Shown here: positions 41,113 through 54,310 of the stretch, one piece after another
Layout: every line of letters begins with the position of its first letter
Position numbering within the stretch: position 1 is the stretch's first letter
Assembly (NCBI RefSeq): GCF_042242105.1
Contig: NC_092027.1
Span: forward strand, 18,004,259-18,068,258
DNA from: Pempheris klunzingeri
Taxonomy: Eukaryota; Chordata; Actinopteri; Acropomatiformes; Pempheridae
Length of the DNA: 64,000 nt
Direction of reading: 5' to 3'
The notes under the pieces: model-generated
Database searches by the model: none
What the model saw: only the letters and a program-made list of their open reading frames with translations
What the model was told of the DNA's origin: nothing
Position numbers and translations under genes: made by a program

Positions 41113-44100
41113 TGTGTGTTATTTTATCTATTATTGTTTCAGTCTGGAACAGGCACTCAAAACATTTCACTGCACATTATACTGTGTATAACTGTGCTGT
41201 GTATGTGACAAATAAAGGTCTTGAATCTTGAATGAATGAATGAATGAAGGCTTTTCATGCTTGCATCACTTTGAACAAATGAAGGCCATATATTCTATCC
41301 CAAATAATGCAATTTGTATTCTTTGGATGTGTTCTTAGACAACACTAATTGAGCCTCTGACTATTAACTTCTATTAACCCGCCCCCTTGTGTACAGTATA
41401 TAACACAATATATGGCTCTGCTTTGGCAATTTGATTACACATAAATACAGTAGTTCAGTTAAGTATTCATCATGTGAGCACAACATCAACTGAATTAGCT
41501 GCAGCTATAGCATTCAGATTTTTAAAAACTAGACTTTGACACAAGGCTTGACCCTCAGTAAAACATGCAGCTCCAAGTCAAGGATCCTTATCGTATCAGT
41601 TGATATTGTGTTTAGTGATGTATATTCCTTTGTGAAGTGAATGCATGTCACACTGTACACTTAAAGTATCCCTGCCCCCATTTTCTTTCTTTGACAAACT
41701 TCCTTCCCTTCCTCCCCATTGCTATGTAGGTCTGTAAGTAGATGTTCAACACAGGTTCTATATGAGAAAATGGATAAATAAAACTAAACACACCAGCATT
41801 AAGTCTGATAGACAGCGGAATGTACAATATTTTTCTAGCCTTATCACAAGTAGCTGTCCATTCAATTTGCCACATTTTCAGGAAGATATTATCTGTTAGG
41901 TAACTTATAGCATATGAAACAGACCCCAGATCTGTAAGCCACAGCTGGAAGAAAGGGGTAGTCTCTGACTTCTACTGCTGAACAAGGCGTTTGGCCAACA
42001 GTGTACAAAAGAAAATGATCTCCCCCTCATATTTATTAATGGAAGGATTAATTACCACTTATACAAAGATAGCAAGTAGGGGACCTGGTGCAAGGCCCTG
42101 GATACACAACCAAACACAAGAGGCCAGAACATTTGAACCAGAAGTGATGGGTTCATGTGTCTAGTGATTCATATTCCCAAACAAAGTTACAATTAATCAA
42201 ATTACCACCAACCAATAGCCAAACAGTGAACCTGAGCCTGTAGGTGGGGTCTGCTCTCTCACATGTAGAGACATAATAAACTTTATCTAGACAGCACAAG
42301 TTTCAAAATACTAACACACTTCTGGACCACATTCTTCAGATGAGAACGTCGATGTTTTGACAGGAGTCTATATATTTTGGTAACTAAATACATTTTTGTA
42401 TTTAAAAAAACCCAAAACAACCAAACAAAATGTAGTTTGAGATACAATTCCTCCACCAAGGACGGCCACAGAGCACATTCAGCCACAACACATGGGCACT
42501 AGGATTGTCTCTGTTGAATATGCTGCCGCCACTCACACCTACCTCCATTGAGAGGACAGTTCTCGCACTCCACCTCTCACATTTCCTTGTAATATCTTAT
42601 GTTTAACAGGGTGGAAACACTGTGGTGCTCTGTAGAACATAATGAGATTGAGGGTTCAAGGTTTTTGTTATATTACAGCACATAGTTGCACAATGAAATG
42701 CAACTTGTAGCCCCTTCGTGCTATACACACATCTAATATTTAAAGATAATTAAATTTAGAATTCAACAGGATAAAATATAAAATGAAATAAAAACAATAT
42801 ACAGTTATTTAATAAATGTACATGTACATGATCTCCTTTTGCTTGACCAGCCTGAGTCCCAGTCGGTCCACTCCAGCCTCAGGTTCAAGCTGGGTTAGCT
42901 TTCCTCCTAGGGTAGTCACCCCCCCACTGCAGCGCTTGTTCTGACTGGATGATATGAGCAGTGATCGTCTCAAGATCTGCAGCTCTTAAAGGATAACTGA
43001 TTTTGTAAAATCTGGGCCCTATTTTTTCATATTTTCAGTTCAAATTAAGTTGAAGTACAAAAACCTTTGTCCAATGAATCGCCTCAGCCGGCCTCCACAA
43101 ACGGGCTACAATGGTTGCAATGTAATCCTTTGGGACCAAAAATTCTTCTTGAAAGTAAATATTCTTTTGCAGGCACAGTTACCTGTAGCCCATCCATGGC
43201 TGCCAACTGAGCAGATCTATTGGGCCCATTCCATAACATAACGGAAAAGTCCAAAACATGTAAAATAGAACCTAGGTTTAAAAAGTTATCCTTTAAACAA
43301 AACCCCAGTCTTCCTTTTCCATTGCCTAGGAGTGCATTTCTGCCATACATAATGCACATTTCAGCAATTAAGCTGAAAAATTACAAATTAAACTAAAAAT
43401 GTAGCAACATTTGAGCGATGTTGCCATTATACAAGTTCAAGATATCAATTTCCAAACCGAGGGGCTGGAAATCCTGAACTCACATTTGATCAAGATTGGA
43501 AACAGACGCCACACAATATTTTCAAAAAACAACTTTGTCCATTACTAGATCATTCTCAACAAAAACCTCTTTACTAAGATAATGCTTTGCTTTCAGGGAT
43601 CAATAGAGTTGAGAATCACAAAAGGACCTTCTCTCATTTTCACCCTAAATTGAAGCCATCATCTATCTAAATCCACAGTGATCGTTAGCGCTGAATTAAT
43701 AATTCACTACGAGATATACGTTTGAACGCACTCCATTCGATCTCTGGTCAACATTTGACACAGGGGGATTTCAAATTCACACAGCTGACACAAAAAGCAA
43801 AATGACAATTTCCATTTTAATTAAAACCTATTTGACTTGCTTTGGGTCACATAAATGCAGTGTTGAGAATGTCAACCGAAGTGTGCCGACAGGTTGTAGA
43901 TATGGAGGAGCAAAAAACTTTTAAATACAAAACAAAGACAAATGGATACTAGGCTTAAAAACTTGTTGCTTACATTCTTGTTTTGAAAAATAATTTTGAA
44001 AATTTTTGATTGCAAATATTTCCAAGATAAGCCAATCAATTAATCCTCAAAGGACTGAAAACACTAAAATCTAATTTAAAATAAGTTGGGAAAAAAAGGT

Positions 44101-44533
44101 GTAATTCAAAATATGTTTTCACAGAGGCTTAACAACATATCCTGAATCACTGACCAGTTTCATGCCATTACAGATGTGTTTTACAGGGAAAATATATATA
44201 TAAAAACAAAAACAAAAGACAGATGTCTACAGACAGCAGGGCTCATTAATGTGTAAAAAGGTCCCTTCACGTAGTTATTCCAGAATTAAAAAGGGTTTTA
44301 CAGGACCAGGTTGATGCAGACTTGAGTAGTGGTCGAAGCACATTCAGGACTCTTAGCTTTGGAACAGCAGGAAATCAAGTTGTCTCCTGAACTGTCACCT
44401 CTCTCGTCTAAATTAACACAATAATTTCTCAGCACATTAGTCTAGTGTAGAATACACTTGACTGTATGTGTGAGTTCTGCTGTACAATTCTGCAGTGACT
44501 CTACATGTGCTTCTGTTTCAGAGTCTTTCAGTG
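41105..44533 (-). other. chtop downstream region and probable 3' UTR
   Basis: No gene was recognised. The part nearest 44,533 should be chtop 3' UTR on the minus strand. A possible poly(A) signal (minus AATAAA) lies near 42,028. A LINE-like tail, GGTCTTGAATCTTGAATGAATGAA, ends near 41,250. Confidence 0.4.
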
Positions 44534-47500
44534 TCACTCCATACTGTCTGGGTCTGCCTGGGCCATGTAGGCATCCAGTTCAGCGTCCAGATGACCTTTT
44601 GTCTTTGACATGTAGGCGTCCAGCTGGTTGTCCAGTTGTTCACGGGTCACAGTTGGTCGACCAACACCTCGACCTCTCCCGCGGCCACGACCACCTCGAC
44701 CAGCAAAACCACCACGGCCGCGAAGTCCACCACGGCCTGTCCACAAAACCGCACAATGGTGAATGGATAGCACTGATCAATTACTTTACTAGAATTCATT
44801 TGAAAGCCTTGTTCTTAGTCTCTCACATCCAACCAGGAAAACACTAAACCCAGTCCTATTAGTTACAGTGTACCGCCCTCCTGGTCCAAACTCTGAATTC
44901 ATAACTGAATTCTCAGAGTTTCTATCAAATGTAGTCCTCAGTGCAGATAAAGTAATTATAGTAGGTGACTTTAATATTCATGTGGACGATGGTAATGATG
45001 GTCTGAGCACTGCTTTCATCTCACTGTTGGACTCAATTGGCTTCTCCCAGAGTGTAGATGGACCCCCTCACTGCTTTAACCACACCCTTGACCTTGTTCT
45101 GACATATGGTGTAGAAACTGAACAGCTAACAGTCTTCCCCCAAAACTCTATTCTATCGGACCATTACCTGATAACTTTGATTTCTTCTTACTGGACTATG
45201 AACCATATGACAAAAATGTCCTCACTAAATTCCTGTCTGATGGTGCTGTTGCCAAATTTAAGGAAGTGATTCCTTCAGTATTTAAGCTAATGCCATGTCT
45301 CCATACAATAGAAGACCCCTATGGTAATCTTAGCCCCTCCCACATCGATTATCTGGTCCATAGTGCTGCCGGCTCCCTGCGAATGACACTCGCCTCCATC
45401 GCCCCTCTAAAAAAGAAGATAATTAAAGAAAAGAGACAAGCTCCTTGGTCTAATTACCAGACCTGCAAACTTAAGCACAATTCATTAAAACTTGAAAGGA
45501 CATGGCGTGCCACCGAATTAGAAGAATCCCGCTTAATCTGGCAAGACAGTGTGAAAACCTATAGAAAGGCCCTCTGTAATTACTCCTCACTGGTGGAAGA
45601 AAATAAAAACAGCGCTAGATTTCTGTTCAGCACGTTAACCAGGCTGACAAAGAGCCAGAACTCCACTGATCCTTGTGATCCTTTAGAGCTCAGTAGCAAC
45701 GACTTCATGAGCTTCTTTAATGATAAAATTCTGACTATTTGAGACTAAACTCATCACCTCCTGCCCTCAACAGGCTCTGAGTCAACCTCAAACTCAGGAA
45801 TCAGGGAAACAGCTGTTGGGCTTAATGTGCATTTAGACTGTTTTTCTCTAATTGATCTTCTTGAACTGGCTTCAATAATTTCCTCATCCAGACCATCAAC
45901 TTGTCTCCTAGACCCAATTCCTATCCTATCCTTATCAATGAAGCCAGATGAATCCAATCACTTGACTAAACTCCAAGTCTGCCTTAAGGACATAAAGTCC
46001 TGGATGAGCAGCAATTTTCTGCTGCTAAACTCAGATAAAACTGAAGTTATTCTGCTCGGCCCTAAACACCTTAAGGACACATTTTCTAAACAGTATAGCT
46101 GCTCTGGATGGCATTACTCTGGCCTCCAGCCCCACTGAGAGGAATCTGGGAGTTATCTTTGATCAGGATTTGTCCTTTAACTTCCACATTAAACATATTT
46201 CCAGGACTGCCTTTTCCAATCCATGTAATATTGCTAAAATCAGGTCCATGCTGTCTATAGATGATGCAGAAAAATTAGTCCACGCTGCCCCCAATAAGTC
46301 CTTAAAGACTCTCCAGCTGGTCCAGAACGCTGCTGCTCGTGTTCTGATGAGAACTAAGAGAAGAGATCATATTTCTCCTGTACTGGCTTCTCTTCATTGG
46401 CTTCCAGTAAAATCTAGAATAGAGTTTAAAATCCTTCTCCTCACCTACAAGGTTCTTAATGGTCAGGCTCCATCATATCTTAAAGACCTCATAGTACCGT
46501 ACTACCCCACTAGAGCACTGCACTCCCAGAAAGCAGGCCTACTGGTGGTTCCTAAAGTCCTCTAAAGTAGTGATGGAGCCAGAGCTTTCAGCTATCAGGC
46601 TCCTCTCCTGTGAAATCTCCTTCCAGTTTGGGTTCGGGGGGCAGACACCCTCTCTACATTTAAGAGTGGGCTAAAAGGGAGTTCTTCCTCCACTGTGTCC
46701 TAATATAATATCTGATGCTGCTCATGTGGGGATTCTTGAATCCTTAATGTTGAATTCCTGAATCGTTGGGTCTCTCTCTAATTAAAGAGTTTGGTCTAGA
46801 CCTGCTCTTTATGGAAAGAGTCTTGAGATAAAACTGTTATGAATTGGCACTATATAAATTAAAATTGATTGACCTCTGGCTACTCCCCCTCGTGCTGCTC
46901 CTCGGGACAGAGGGCCCCCCCTCCCTGCAGGTCCTCCACGGTGACGGCCTCCTCTACGCATTGCCAGACGCCCAGCAGAGCCACGGCCTCGCATGGGCCC
47001 GCCTGTAGACACTCGTTTCCCTGCAACACAAAACAACATTACTTAATGAAAACCCAGGGCAATCCATAAACTAGCTGGAGAAAGTTTGACTTTCCACAGT
47101 AGGTGCATACATTAGCTCATTTACAGGGACAACAACAACAGACACACAAACATGGATTGGATTCCTTCCAACTTAAAGGGAGGTTACTTATTTAAGACTC
47201 ATATGGCAGAGGGACCAAAGCTCTTACTAAAACAGGCCCCCCTGTACATGAGTAGTCTGTATTTGTCTCCTGACAGAAATTGAGGTAAAGTGCTGGCGAT
47301 AAAGGGAGAATGCTAGTTTCTATGCTGAAAGTCATCTAGAGCCCTGTATAATTATCTGTGTCTCTTTTATGGTTACATTGCTTTTAAATGAATAGGTAAA
47401 TGCCATCCTGTCTCCTTTAGCTTTCAGAGAGTCTGTTATCATGATTAATCTAGTGAAAAATGGTGAATTGACTTTTACTGCGTTTCTAGTCTTTGATCAG

Positions 47501-50500
47501 TCAAAGCACTTCAATGCTACATTTACCCATTCACACAGAAGGAACTGGCTAGGAGGAGACTATTCATTCAAACACACATTACAGGGGTATTTGATTTCAA
47601 CTCTGAATTGATGTTGTCATCATTCAATAAACTAAAACACATCAAAAAGACAATTGAAGACTATTTAATACTTTGAGAATTTTCATTAGTTCCACAGTAG
47701 AATCCACAGACACCCTGGAGATTCTGGGTAAGGTTGTGCACACACACCTCTCAAGGACAGAGAACCTCTCATTGCTCCTCCCCTGGCTCGTCCACGGAAG
47801 CCTCCCCTGGTCATCCCACGCATTCCCCCTCTGACTCCAACAGCTCCTCCACGAATCAGAGCCCCAACAGGCCGACCCAGCCGGGCCTGGATGTTGCTCT
47901 TTCCCAGGCGCTGCTTCAGGCTCTGACAAAAGTTATTCACAGATGCAATCATAACAAAATATAAACCAAACAAGACGGGCAATTCTGATGAAACGTCATA
48001 CTGCAAGTGGTGGTTACAGGCACTCAGTGATGGCCTACAGTGACAGCAGTTACATTTGAAAGGGACAGCTGTGATGCCAAATTAAGGCTCAGGTAAAAAC
48101 AACTCAGTCCGCAAGCAAAACCACTTTTGTGCCAATGTCAGTCAACAAGTTGCGCTTTTAAACGCAATCAACTCTTCCTCCAACTGGACTCAGTGGATTG
48201 AATTTCAATGTCTCACCTGTGCCTAAAACAACCCCCCCCCCCCCCCATCAGTACAGCCCCTGTTGTTTTAGCGCAGAACTTTAGTCCAATTCCTCGCTGA
48301 GTGTAAGACAGACAAAGCCTGATGAGTCACCAACACTGTTGCAGTTGGACTGTAACACCTCACAGGGCAGACGTGTGCCATCCATATTGTAAAGCTATGA
48401 CTCGTTGGGGCTTTAATGAGAAAGGTGAATACAGTTCGTGGGTTGAACCATTTATTTTGAAGCAACCCCATGCCTTCCAAAGTATCCAGCTGCAGCAGAT
48501 GGTCTGTCTGTTCCTCTAAACAGTTGCCCAAGGATGTCAGAATCAACACAGTTCACTTCCAACAACAAGGAGAAGGCTACAAAAAACCCAATGTTTCAAA
48601 CTACCCATTTCCATTGTCAGAAACCAGAAAATAGAGGAGAACTGGAATAGTTGGAGTCAAGCCAAGATCTGGAAGACCAAGAAAAATGGCTCTGACCTGG
48701 AGAGAAATTGTCATAAGAACCCACACATCACTACTAAAGAGTTACAGTAGAGAGTAACACACACACACAGGTCTAGTTATTCACAGGACAACGCTTCAAC
48801 ATGGCATCTGACGAAGACAAAAGAAAACCTTTAAAAGCCTGAAGCCATTTGGAACAGTGTGCTGTGGAATTATTGGTTACAACCAAAGAATGTTGTGGGG
48901 AAAGGGTGAAGACTTTATAGAGAAGAACATCTTGCTAACTGTTGTTGTGCGGCAAGCTGGGAGTACAGGAAATATTGCGTGGGTGGAAGGAAGTATGGAT
49001 TCCAACAAATAAAAAAATTCTAGTGGCTAGCATTTGAAGGCCTGCCCAGAAAATGAAGTTGAAGTGAGGTTGGGTATTTCAGCAAGACAATCAGGGCAAT
49101 GACAAAATCTAAATTTGAGGAAATGTGTCATGTTTAACTTTGTACCATTTAGAAGTCAGGCTAGCTTCTGTTCGCTCCACCACTGTACGTTGGGAAGCCA
49201 TGACCCATAGTAGAAACTAAAAAAAAAAACAAACTCCCACATCCCCTACTTTATGGATAAACAATACTAAATAAGTGATTGCAATTGATAAGATTTAATT
49301 GATACCAATGCCATCATCAATTGTGTTTATCAGTCTGATTCTTAATCCATTTCCCTAGTGATCCCGCAGTTTTCTTTGTGGAAGAAAGTAGGCCTACCCA
49401 GGCTTTTAGCATTACGGCAACAGTTTTATTATCCCAGAGTTACAACGCAGCGTATGTCATCATCTAAAATGGATAAAATGAGAATATTTTTGCAGCATTC
49501 ATTTTCATTTCATTGAGGCTCTAATGTTATTTTATATTTACCCTCACTAACAGACATACTCAGTTGGGAAGCAGTGGCACTGATGTTTCAGCATATTGCT
49601 TTCCACTGTTAGCCTTTTCTATTCACCCTCCTACTTCGAGGCCAACCCTGTCATTTTTTTTTTTTTTACACTGCTCTTTGTTGCAACCTTTATTCTTAAT
49701 ATTCACTGCTAACTGCTGCTCCACTTGTATCCATCGCCACTCTCTGCTGCTTGATCCACCACTTACTCGCCATGCACACCTTACACTGTCCTACCAGTGC
49801 CCTTCCTTAAAATGATCATTTCCACAGACATAACTAGCACTACTACAATCTTTCTTTAATGAAATCATGATAGACTTTGGACCATTTCTTCCTCTACTCA
49901 ATGACTCCTTTTCCAGCAAAGTAAATACAACTGTAAGCATCAATAAAAGGAATTTAGGATACAATTGCTATGGATCAGACAAATTGGAGCTTCTCACTTG
50001 GAACCAGTTCTAGATCCCCATCCATACTAAAATCGCTTAAGTACTCCTAATTGTCCTTTTAGCTCTGGATTGGTCTTGAAACGTAGTGTAACATCTAAAA
50101 ACTCATTCATCTTTTGGTGCAACCTATAACTAGTAACTGCGACCTATAGAGATTTGTTAAGAGCTATTATGAACGTATAGATCTGTGGGACATAAACAAT
50201 GACCTGAAAGGTTAAAAGAATTGGCTGACCGTTGGATGTGATATTTGCACTGTGATTTATCCCTTTACTCAATCATTTCAAATATTAAAAATAATGACTC
50301 ATGCAGGATGTAGTAAGAGTAGCAGGATGTTGTAGTACAATTCACTTACTACAGAATACTAGACATAATACCTGGTGTGTGTGTCTAAGCTTTTTGATGA
50401 TTCTAGGCTGATTAATCATATTCATATAAGACAATGGAAACTTTAGAAATCAATTTGGTCCATCAGGCTACGTAATCATACTGAATGAAGTTCTTTGTAT

Positions 50501-52023
50501 TACTGAGACATCCTGCTTTAGACAAACAAGTAGAATGTCAATGCTATGGACACCCCTCTTGCATTACCTCTTTATACAAAAACAGTATTGGTGCAGGTCA
50601 GTCTACAGTTTACAAATGGCTCTGCATGGCAAAAAGGTCTGCAGACACTCAGGTTGTCTTTGCCCTCACCTGCTTGTGATTCAGAGCAGCTTGCACTGAG
50701 GGTCGATTCTCCATCTGCTGAGCCAGCCGGCGATTACGGGCACTGGCCAAATGCTGCTGTTGCATGGTGGCTCGAATGCTTACTGCAGTGGGCTGCTTGT
50801 TCTTCAGCATGTTAGTGAAGCTTTAGAGGTGGGAGGGAAAAAAGGGAGGACGTAAAAGAAGGGGACAGGGGATATACAGAGGAGGAGGAAGAGGAGGAGG
50901 AGGAAGCAGGGTTCCACATCAAGTCATTTCTCATATTATGGATGCTGCCACACAGTCTGTTGTGGCTCTTTTGTCATGTAAGACTCATGTTCCACTTGTT
51001 GCTGCTCATTTTCTCTCTCAATTATATGACAATCCAGCATGATTTATAATTGAATTAAGCATGTTTTCAAACAAGAACACGAAAAAAGGCAAATTAAGAT
51101 AAAGAAAAGAAACTCAGAATGCAAAGACAGACTGAGGTACAGGAGCAGAGAGAAGGTGACAGAATAGCTCAATTTGCCACTTACAGGCCTCCAGCTTACT
51201 GGCTGGGGTGTCATCATGATGCGGAAGCAGAGGCCCTGGGCATAAGGAGTGGTTGGCCACCCAGCCACTTACAGCATGGACCGTGACTTGTGGTTAAACC
51301 ACTGAGTGACTCAGAGCAGGAAAGGAGAGTTGAGAGAGAGGGGGAGACTCTTTGTCACGTCCAAGCTAGGACTGAGTACCTGGTCTTTATAGACTGGGAG
51401 AAGAAAAGAGACAATGACAGAACAGGAGGATTAAGGAGCATGTGATTCACTTCCACTGGTTTGAGAGAGAAATATATGAGAGGCAGAAAGGATTAAGAGG
51501 TGCCCCATCTCCCTGGTTTATCTTAAGCCTTCTTCTCCCCTTTATAGGTGTATACTTGATGCATACTGTGCTGTGTAAAATAACAGGGAGGAGGAGTGCC
51601 AAGGCATTTGTAGGACAGTGGTCTGGTCCAGCAAAGGCTTACCAAGGTTTACCATGTATGACCACTACCCTCTCCCCTTGGCTACATGTGCGCACTGCTC
51701 ACACAAGATGTCTGGCTCACGCATGTTCCTCCTGCTCCATGTTACAGCCGCATTTAAATCAGCCGGTACATCAAATGTTTGTAGGACCAACAAAGTTGAG
51801 TGAGCAGTACACACACACACTGGAGACAGTCAGAATAGCATCCATGTCAGGTCCGGTCCCCAACAGTAGCTTTCCGTAGGAACCACTAGAACTTTCACAG
51901 GCCAAGGCTGGCCCTTGCATCTGGTGTCTAACTGCTGACAACGTGCGTGGCGCCTCACCGCTCATTTAGGGACACTTTGGTGGTGCTTTTCAGGACAACT
52001 TTTTGGGAGGAGGCTGCGCTCAT
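44534..52023 (-). CDS. chtop: chromatin target of PRMT1 protein (Friend of PRMT1)
   Basis: Six minus-strand coding segments: 51,959-52,023 (ATG at 52,023), 50,670-50,820, 47,748-47,922, 46,874-47,020, 44,534-44,736 (stop), with phases 2,0,1,1; that is five exons carrying all 741 coding bases, 246 aa, close to human (248). The N-terminal [21 protein letters not shown] and [19 protein letters not shown] blocks, a central Arg/Gly-rich region (methylated by PRMT1/PRMT5 in the family) and the C-terminal [24 protein letters not shown] block all match CHTOP. CHTOP works with TREX in mRNA export and recruits methyltransferases to chromatin. The 5' UTR continues to 52,048, where an acceptor shows an upstream non-coding exon. 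The last intron is almost wholly an L2 element. The donor of exon 46,874-47,020 is weak (GTCAAT). Confidence 0.94.
44793..46872 (+). mobile_element. L2-clade LINE in chtop last intron, internally deleted
   Basis: Plus-strand copy, 5'-truncated at AATTCATTTGAAAGCC (44,793), ending in a TTGATTGA tail at 46,872. It keeps the endonuclease ([29 protein letters not shown]), then jumps from CLLDPIPI (near 45,920) to [15 protein letters not shown]. The reverse transcriptase core with the catalytic YADD is thus absent; the C-terminal part ([20 protein letters not shown]) follows. Several frameshifts. It lies antisense to chtop and fills all but about 56 bases of the intron. Confidence 0.9.
44868..46565 (+). 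pseudogene. L2 LINE endonuclease/RT, deleted and frameshifted
   Basis: Pieces at 44,868-45,269, 45,266-45,742, 45,827-46,138 and 46,170-46,565 in different frames. They give endonuclease, linker and RT C-terminal region without the fingers/palm catalytic core. It matches closely the minus-strand copy at 62,456-63,555 and 60,229-60,900. Confidence 0.88.
47300..47470 (-). ncRNA. possible intronic H/ACA snoRNA of chtop
   Basis: On the minus strand ATAACA (H-box-like) is followed by a hairpin closed by CTCT/AGAG that contains GCTAAAGGAGACAGGATGGC and CATTTACCT, and then ACACAG. The inner block recurs in the host gene at 38,885-38,912. Human CHTOP is, as I recall, also an H/ACA snoRNA host; identity was not verified. 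Confidence 0.42.
47479..47590 (-). mobile_element. SINE fragment
   Basis: Plus-strand TTTCTAGTCTTTGATCAGTCAAAGCAC ... TTACCCATTCACACA ... GGAGGAGACTATTCATTCA corresponds to the 3' half of the SINE at 27,029-27,318. Confidence 0.55.
48540..49130 (+). mobile_element. Tc1/mariner transposase relic
   Basis: In broken plus-strand frames one reads [20 protein letters not shown]-like helix-turn-helix sequence (48,650-48,715) and, near 49,080-49,105, [10 protein letters not shown], the decayed Tc1 catalytic DN motif. Heavily mutated. It lies in a chtop intron. Confidence 0.6.
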
Positions 52024-53139
52024 TTTGACAGACTTCACTTGTAGGTTCCTGCGAACAAAGGGACACAATATAAAAAACAAGATCAACTAGTAATCCTAAG
52101 GAGGGAAGTCAGGAAAATGTATACTATGGTAACCAAGTGTGTGTTGGTGTTATTTATTCTAAACTTATTAGTGCTCCAACAGAGTTAGTTCTGATAACTT
52201 GTTGCATTTTGCCATAACAATACCATTCAGCTTATGTCAGTGGTCAGTCCGTCACTACTTAGATATCAGGTATCAGTAGCCACAAGCTACCACCACAAAC
52301 TAAAATGTAAGAATTGTTGTGGAAAAACCATGTAACAAGGTAGTGGTCCCAAAAGATGAATTGTTGGAAATTAGTATGAAAGTAATTATTGGTAAAAATC
52401 GAATTTTTGTTCTTTTAAAATGGGAAAACTCATAGCCTGCTTAGCAGAGGTAATTACATAAAATGAATGAAATGCAGATGGAGTGTCACTCAGCTCAGCA
52501 GCTACTTGACAGATGCTGCTCATCAGTACATGAGTACAGTACTGAATCCAATACCAGGTGAAATGAAACGCTTAGCAGATGAACATTAGCTGTAGCTAAG
52601 TAGGGCATATTTATTTGGTATAAGGAATAAATCTTTAACCGTTTCCTGGTTAATCTACTATCTGCTAGCTGGTGTACTCATTACTTGTGAGGGAAAGACA
52701 CAAAATGCAGTCAAAATCTTTGATCTAAGTGGACTGAGAGTTTTGAAGTTCAACAAGACCAAAAGAATAATTAGTTCTCTGGAGGAACCAGCTGATCAGT
52801 TTCAGGAGAGTCGACTGGCTAAGCTTAAAATTAAAATTCAATATTTTAAGCTTTTCAGCTCAACTGTTCTGCATTAAGATCTGCAGTTTGGATCAAGTAA
52901 GGTGAAAAGTAGCCTACATTGTTATTTTATTAAATCAGATACATATAAAAGGCAACATGCCACACCTTCTACTACTCATCTAATTTTCACGTAGCTTAAA
53001 TTCTAATGCTCAAAACTGTTTTGCCTTACCAGACATCAAAAGTTTGCGGTTTAATGATTAATATCAGAGGCAAAGCCCAATTAGATTTGATAAATGAACA
53101 GAAAATATTCAAATTCAACTAAAGAGTATGATCTTGTCC

Positions 53140-53212
53140 TGTTCTATATGAAAAGTGTCTTGAGATAGTTTGGCATGAAGCTGGCACTTCAGAAATAAAA
53201 ACTGATTGATAG
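53140..53212 (+). mobile_element. L2-like LINE 3' terminus, diverged
   Basis: CTGTTCTATATGAAAAGTGTCTTGAGATAG ... AGAAATAAAAACTGATTGATAG resembles the 3' ends at 46,800 and 62,200 but is more diverged. Confidence 0.5.
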
Positions 53213-53676
53213 TTTGGTCACTTATTCATCAGGGAAATTTAAACACTGCATGTTAACTCTGACCAATATAGCTCATTGCCAATTTGGTAAGATCAAGTTT
53301 AGAAGGGCATCTTAAATCCTGTAACATCTCCATCCATTTCAGTGGGACATTTCCATTAACGCCTAATTAAGCATGATTCATTTAGCTCAGATAGTAAACC
53401 AACCAACTCCTTCAACTAACCAATACTATTACCAAACAAGGAATGTGAACCTAATCACCAGACAGTCTGTGCAGTACTCACTCATCAGACCACTGAATAG
53501 GTCTGCCATCAGTGCATGAGCAGCGTGTTAGCGGGCATTTCCACAACGTTATTAGCTCATTACTTCAGAGGTAAGTGGCCACAATTATTGTCTCTATGCT
53601 CCAGACACGTTTTACTCTGTCAACACTTTATAGCGCACTGTGGCATCTTTAATCACTTGAGCTCAACTAGAATTAG

Positions 53677-53910
53677 AATCAATCACTCAATCTTTATCTA
53701 TATAACATCATTCCAGTGTTAACACAAAGAGCAGGTCTAGACCAAACTCTTTAATTAGAGAGAGACCCAACGATTCAGGAATTCAACATTAAGGATTCAA
53801 GAATCCCCACATGAGCAGCATCAGATATTATATTAGGACACAATGGCAGGAAGAACTCCTCTTTAACGGGAAGAAACCTCGAGGGGGCTTTCTGTCGGGG
53901 TCTGTGACCC
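53677..53910 (-). mobile_element. L2-like LINE 3' UTR fragment
   Basis: The reverse complement matches the L2 3' end: ACCTGCTCTTTGTG..., AATTAAAGAGTTTGGTCTAG, ATGCTGCTCATGTGGGGATT, AGGTTTCTTCCCGTTAAAGA. Its AATC-type tail lies near 53,677. It is inside the chtop 5' UTR intron. Confidence 0.75.
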
Positions 53911-54179
53911 AGTAGAATATCTATAATAATAGTTTTCAGTAATGTAAATACTTACAGTGGGAGTTACGTCGGTCGGAAGAAGCCTTATAGCCAGCTAGGG
54001 TTAGCCTTAGTAGCTAGCTAGCTAGCTGGTACCAGCACGGTGTGTAAGGTTTCCTTATGTTATTCTGTTTAAATTCAACATATAACCGCTTTCTTAAAAA
54101 GCCTTGTCAAATGAGCAATCTTTAGTTGAATTCGTGTCTATCACAGAATGATTATAAAATGCAAAAGACAGGACTTCGC

Positions 54180-54310
54180 AAGGCGTCTCCTTAAAATGGT
54201 GCTGCTAGCTGAAAGGGCTGCTCGCAGGAAGAAAATGGAGCGGCTCTTATGAAGCCGACGTCACGAACACGTAACTTCCTGTCTGGCTGTGATCCTAATT
54301 TACTAAAATG
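54180..54310. promoter_or_regulatory. shared chtop/snapin divergent promoter
   Basis: GC-rich sequence with CGACGTCACG (CRE-like, near 54,258-54,268) sits just before the snapin ATG, while chtop is transcribed the other way from here or nearby. No TATA box. The head-to-head order chtop-snapin is also found in mammals. The chtop first exon was not located exactly. Confidence 0.55.

Noticed and set aside
41190-41250. CTTGAATCTTGAATGAATGAATG as a separate LINE copy
   Set aside because: Probably a LINE or SINE tail, but too short to name or bound; noted only in the chtop downstream entry.
44458-44847. 129-residue plus-strand frame over the chtop last exon
   Set aside because: Antisense shadow of the Arg/Gly-rich chtop exon.
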